Shown here: piece by piece, positions 61,511 through 64,000 of the stretch
How the letters are laid out: each line of letters starts with the position of its first letter
Numbering within the stretch: position 1 is the first letter of the stretch
Assembly: GCF_019219825.1 (NCBI RefSeq)
Contig: NZ_JAHUXH010000019.1
Span: forward strand, 62,001 to 126,000
DNA length: 64,000 nucleotides
Reading direction: 5' to 3'
Source: Streptomyces sp. TRM70350
Lineage (GTDB): Bacteria > Actinomycetota > Actinomycetes > Streptomycetales > Streptomycetaceae
Notes under the pieces: model-generated
What the model was told of the DNA's origin: nothing
The model's input: the letters and a program-made list of their open reading frames with translations, nothing else
Database searches by the model: none
Position numbers and translations under genes: made by a program

Positions 61511-63382
61511 GTGGCTGACGTACCTGCCGATCTTGCCGCAGTGTGGCCACGAGTACTCGAGCAGCTTCTCGGTGAGGGCCGTGGGCAGGGTGTCGAGGCC
61601 AAGGACGAACACTGGATCCGGCGCTGCCAGCCGCTCGCGCTGGTCGCCGACACCGCACTGCTCGCCGTACCGAACGAGTTTGCCAAGGGTGTGCTGGAGG
61701 GCCGCCTCGCCCCGATCGTGAGCGAGACGCTGAGCCGTGAGTGCGGCCGCCCGATCCGGATCGCGATCACCGTCGACGACTCAGCGGGCGAGCCCCCGTC
61801 CTCGCCGGCGCCCCCCGTCCCGCCCCAACCGCGCTACGAGGAGCCCGAGCTCCCGTCGTCCGGACAGTACGAGGGGTACGGCCGCCACCGCGCCGAGCAG
61901 CTCCCGGGCTCGCCCGGCGACCAGCTGCCCAGCCCGCGCCCCGCCTACCCGTCGGAGTACCAGCGCCCCGAGCCGGGCGCCTGGCCGCGGTCGTCGCAGG
62001 ACGAGTACAGCTGGCAGCAGCCGCGCCTCGGTTTCCCGGAGCGGGACCCGTACGCGACGCCGTCGCAGGAGTCGTACGGCTCACAGGACGCGTACGGCTC
62101 CCCGTCCCGCGACTCCTACGGCTCCCCTGCGCAGGAGTACCGCGCCCAGGGCTACGACCAGCAGCGCTCCGAGTACGAGCCGTCACGCGGCGACTACGAC
62201 CAGCGCGATGCCCGGCGGGAGCTGCCCGAGCCGTCGGTCGGCGGCGGGCAGGTGCACCGCGGCCCGGTCGGCGCCACGCTGCCGGTGTCCAGCGGCGCCC
62301 CCGGCCCGCTGGCCGCGCAGCCCGCGCCGGCGACCGGCCCCGGCGAGCCGACCGCGCGGCTGAATCCGAAGTACCTCTTCGACACGTTCGTCATCGGCGC
62401 CTCGAACCGTTTCGCACACGCGGCCGCGGTGGCCGTCGCGGAGGCGCCGGCGAAGGCGTACAACCCCCTCTTCATCTACGGGGAGTCGGGGCTCGGCAAG
62501 ACGCACCTGCTGCACGCGATCGGACACTACGCGCGGAGCCTGTACCCGGGCACGCGCGTGCGGTACGTGAGCTCGGAGGAGTTCACCAACGAGTTCATCA
62601 ACTCCATCCGCGACGGCAAGGGCGACAGCTTCCGCAAGCGGTACCGCGAGATGGACATCCTGCTCGTCGACGACATCCAGTTCCTGGCGGACAAGGAGTC
62701 GACGCAGGAGGAGTTCTTCCACACCTTCAACACCCTCCACAACGCCAACAAGCAGATCGTGCTGTCCAGCGACCGGCCGCCGAAGCAGCTGGTGACGCTG
62801 GAGGACCGGTTGCGGAACCGTTTCGAGTGGGGCCTGATCACCGACGTCCAGCCGCCCGAGCTGGAGACGCGGATCGCGATTCTGCGCAAGAAGGCGGTGC
62901 AGGAGCAGCTCAACGCCCCGCCGGAGGTGCTGGAGTTCATCGCCTCGCGGATCTCGCGGAACATCCGTGAGCTGGAGGGCGCGCTGATCAGAGTGACGGC
63001 GTTCGCGTCGCTCAACCGGCAGCCGGTGGACCTGGGTCTGACGGAGATCGTCCTCAAGGACCTGATCCCCGGCGGCGAGGACTCCACGCCGGAGATCACC
63101 TCGACGGCCATCATGAGCGCGACCGCCGACTACTTCGGCCTCACGGTCGAGGACCTCTGCGGCAGCTCACGGGGCCGCCAGCTCGTCACGGCCCGGCAGA
63201 TCGCCATGTACCTGTGCCGTGAGCTGACGGATCTGTCGCTGCCGAAGATCGGCGCGCTGTTCGGCGGCCGCGACCACACGACGGTGATGCACGCGGACCG
63301 CAAGATCCGCAACCTGATGGCCGAGCGGCGCTCCATCTACAACCAGGTGACCGAGCTGACGAACCGCATCAAGAACGGCTGA
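61511..63382 (+). CDS. dnaA: Chromosomal replication initiator DnaA
   Basis: A 623-residue DnaA. Domain I is about 1-90; domain II is a very long disordered Pro/Ser/Tyr-rich linker (about 90-285), a Streptomyces trait. Domain III is AAA+ (Walker A GESGLGKTH near 325, Walker B ILLVDDIQFL). Domain IV binds DnaA boxes (signature around TARQIAMYLCRELTDLSLPK, with GRDHTTVMHA). GTG 61511 is the start. It melts oriC and loads DnaB. Confidence 0.98.
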   Translation: MADVPADLAAVWPRVLEQLLGEGRGQGVEAKDEHWIRRCQPLALVADTALLAVPNEFAKGVLEGRLAPIVSETLSRECGRPIRIAITVDDSAGEPPSSPAPPVPPQPRYEEPELPSSGQYEGYGRHRAEQLPGSPGDQLPSPRPAYPSEYQRPEPGAWPRSSQDEYSWQQPRLGFPERDPYATPSQESYGSQDAYGSPSRDSYGSPAQEYRAQGYDQQRSEYEPSRGDYDQRDARRELPEPSVGGGQVHRGPVGATLPVSSGAPGPLAAQPAPATGPGEPTARLNPKYLFDTFVIGASNRFAHAAAVAVAEAPAKAYNPLFIYGESGLGKTHLLHAIGHYARSLYPGTRVRYVSSEEFTNEFINSIRDGKGDSFRKRYREMDILLVDDIQFLADKESTQEEFFHTFNTLHNANKQIVLSSDRPPKQLVTLEDRLRNRFEWGLITDVQPPELETRIAILRKKAVQEQLNAPPEVLEFIASRISRNIRELEGALIRVTAFASLNRQPVDLGLTEIVLKDLIPGGEDSTPEITSTAIMSATADYFGLTVEDLCGSSRGRQLVTARQIAMYLCRELTDLSLPKIGALFGGRDHTTVMHADRKIRNLMAERRSIYNQVTELTNRIKNG

Positions 63383-63404
63383 CAGCAGCCGTCGTACGCC
63401 ACTG

Positions 63405-63439
63405 AGGGCGTCCCGGGACGGAGATCCCCGGGGCGCCCT
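63405..63439 (+). terminator. dnaA terminator
   Basis: AGGGCGTCCCGGG (63405-63417) pairs with CCCGGGGCGCCCT (63427-63439) with one G-T pair and a 9-nt loop, 22 bp past the dnaA stop. Confidence 0.85.
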
Positions 63440-64000
63440 TCGTCGTTCCACGGCCATCCGGTGTTCGAATACGCGCCGCGTTACGGCCACTCTCCACAGA
63501 TTCGTGGAGTTTTTCCGTCCACATCCTGGGGGCTGCGAAGTTGTCCAGACCGTATCCACAGCCGTGCCTGTTGAAAGACCATCAGACCAGGTCAGCCACC
63601 TGTGGATTGGTGGACGAACGATCTCCACAGACTGTGGACAGCCGGCGGATCCACAAGCTGTGCACGGAGTTGTCCACGGGCAACCCACAGGCTGGGGGCG
63701 GTTGTCCCCAGCGATCCCCAGCTTCTCCACAGCCCTGTCCACTGTTCGGCAACGCGACGCGCCTGATCACCGGGTCGAGTGAAAGGCGTCACACAAAGAT
63801 GCCGGGTTGGGCTGTGGGAAAGGTGGGTAAAGCTGGGGACGGCGCTGGGGAGAACTCGCCTCACCCTGTGCACGGGGTGTGCAGAACTTTCTTTTCTCCA
63901 CAGACGGCCCCGGTTGTCCACCGCCGCCGCCCACAGGCCCCGTGGACAAAATTTCCCCGCTGACCTGCGCAAACGAAGTTATCCACGGTATCCACAGGCC
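63440..64000. other. Chromosomal origin oriC (left part), cut by window end
   Basis: Dense array of DnaA-box matches to TTGTCCACA / TTATCCACA with 0-2 changes on both strands. Examples are 63541-63549 (TTGTCCAGA), 63552-63560, 63621-63629, 63633-63641 (reverse), 63670-63678 (TTGTCCACG), 63702-63710, 63723-63731, 63894-63902, 63914-63922, 63951-63959 (reverse, TTGTCCACG), 63979-63987 and 63988-63996. No gene is present. dnaN, expected next, is outside the window. The boxes continue to the last bases. Confidence 0.93.

Overview
The window is chromosomal DNA from a high-GC actinomycete, almost certainly a Streptomyces. The evidence is very high G+C with third-position bias, ssgA/ssgR sporulation genes, the order parA-parB-trxA-trxB-sigM-murJ beside dnaA, thirteen exact Streptomyces-type parS sites (GTTTCACGTGAAAC), GTG starts, a TTA codon in a regulator, and a LAxTG sorting signal. 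It ends inside the replication origin: dnaA is followed by a cluster of DnaA boxes that the right edge cuts. The window is therefore one origin-proximal arm. Layout: (1) 1-7.0 kb is a more variable stretch with a LacI-type regulator cut by the left edge, a PPP-type phosphoesterase, a two-TM protein, a probable sortase-anchored alpha/beta hydrolase, an HSL-type hydrolase, and the remains of an MDR oxidoreductase abutting a 164-bp hairpin element that looks like a MITE. (2) 7.0-13 kb has thiC under a TPP riboswitch, a His-rich YibE/F membrane protein, ssgA and ssgR, and a small DUF5326-type protein. (3) 13-26 kb is a set of accessory and regulatory genes: cupin, holin-like protein/LMW phosphatase/PLP enzyme operon, LysR, Nudix, a flavohemoglobin with a long repetitive linker, acetyltransferases, a GlcG/HbpS protein, a MarR-MFS pair and a serine hydrolase. 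(4) 26-41 kb is core: dnaB, MATE transporter, the rpsF-ssb-rpsR-rplI operon, FemX-like and alanine-racemase-like wall genes, a GT87-type membrane protein, a class A PBP, PadR and inositol-phosphate synthase. (5) 41-64 kb is the conserved actinobacterial origin block: MFS, CCA transferase, DUF6049 protein, murJ, pseudokinase, sigM, anti-sigma, trxB, trxA, GNAT, parB, parA, rsmG, jag, yidC, yidD, rnpA, rpmH, dnaA, oriC. Functionally, the right half joins replication initiation (dnaA, oriC, dnaB), segregation (parABS), cell-wall assembly (murJ, PBP, femX, pseudokinase) and thiol redox (trxBA with a SigR-type promoter). ParB sites run from about 20 kb to 57 kb. Several lie at the centre of longer perfect palindromes between convergent genes, and three lie inside coding sequence in one reading frame (V-S-R-E-T), including inside parA and parB. 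No CRISPR array, tRNA, rRNA, prophage or biosynthetic cluster was seen.
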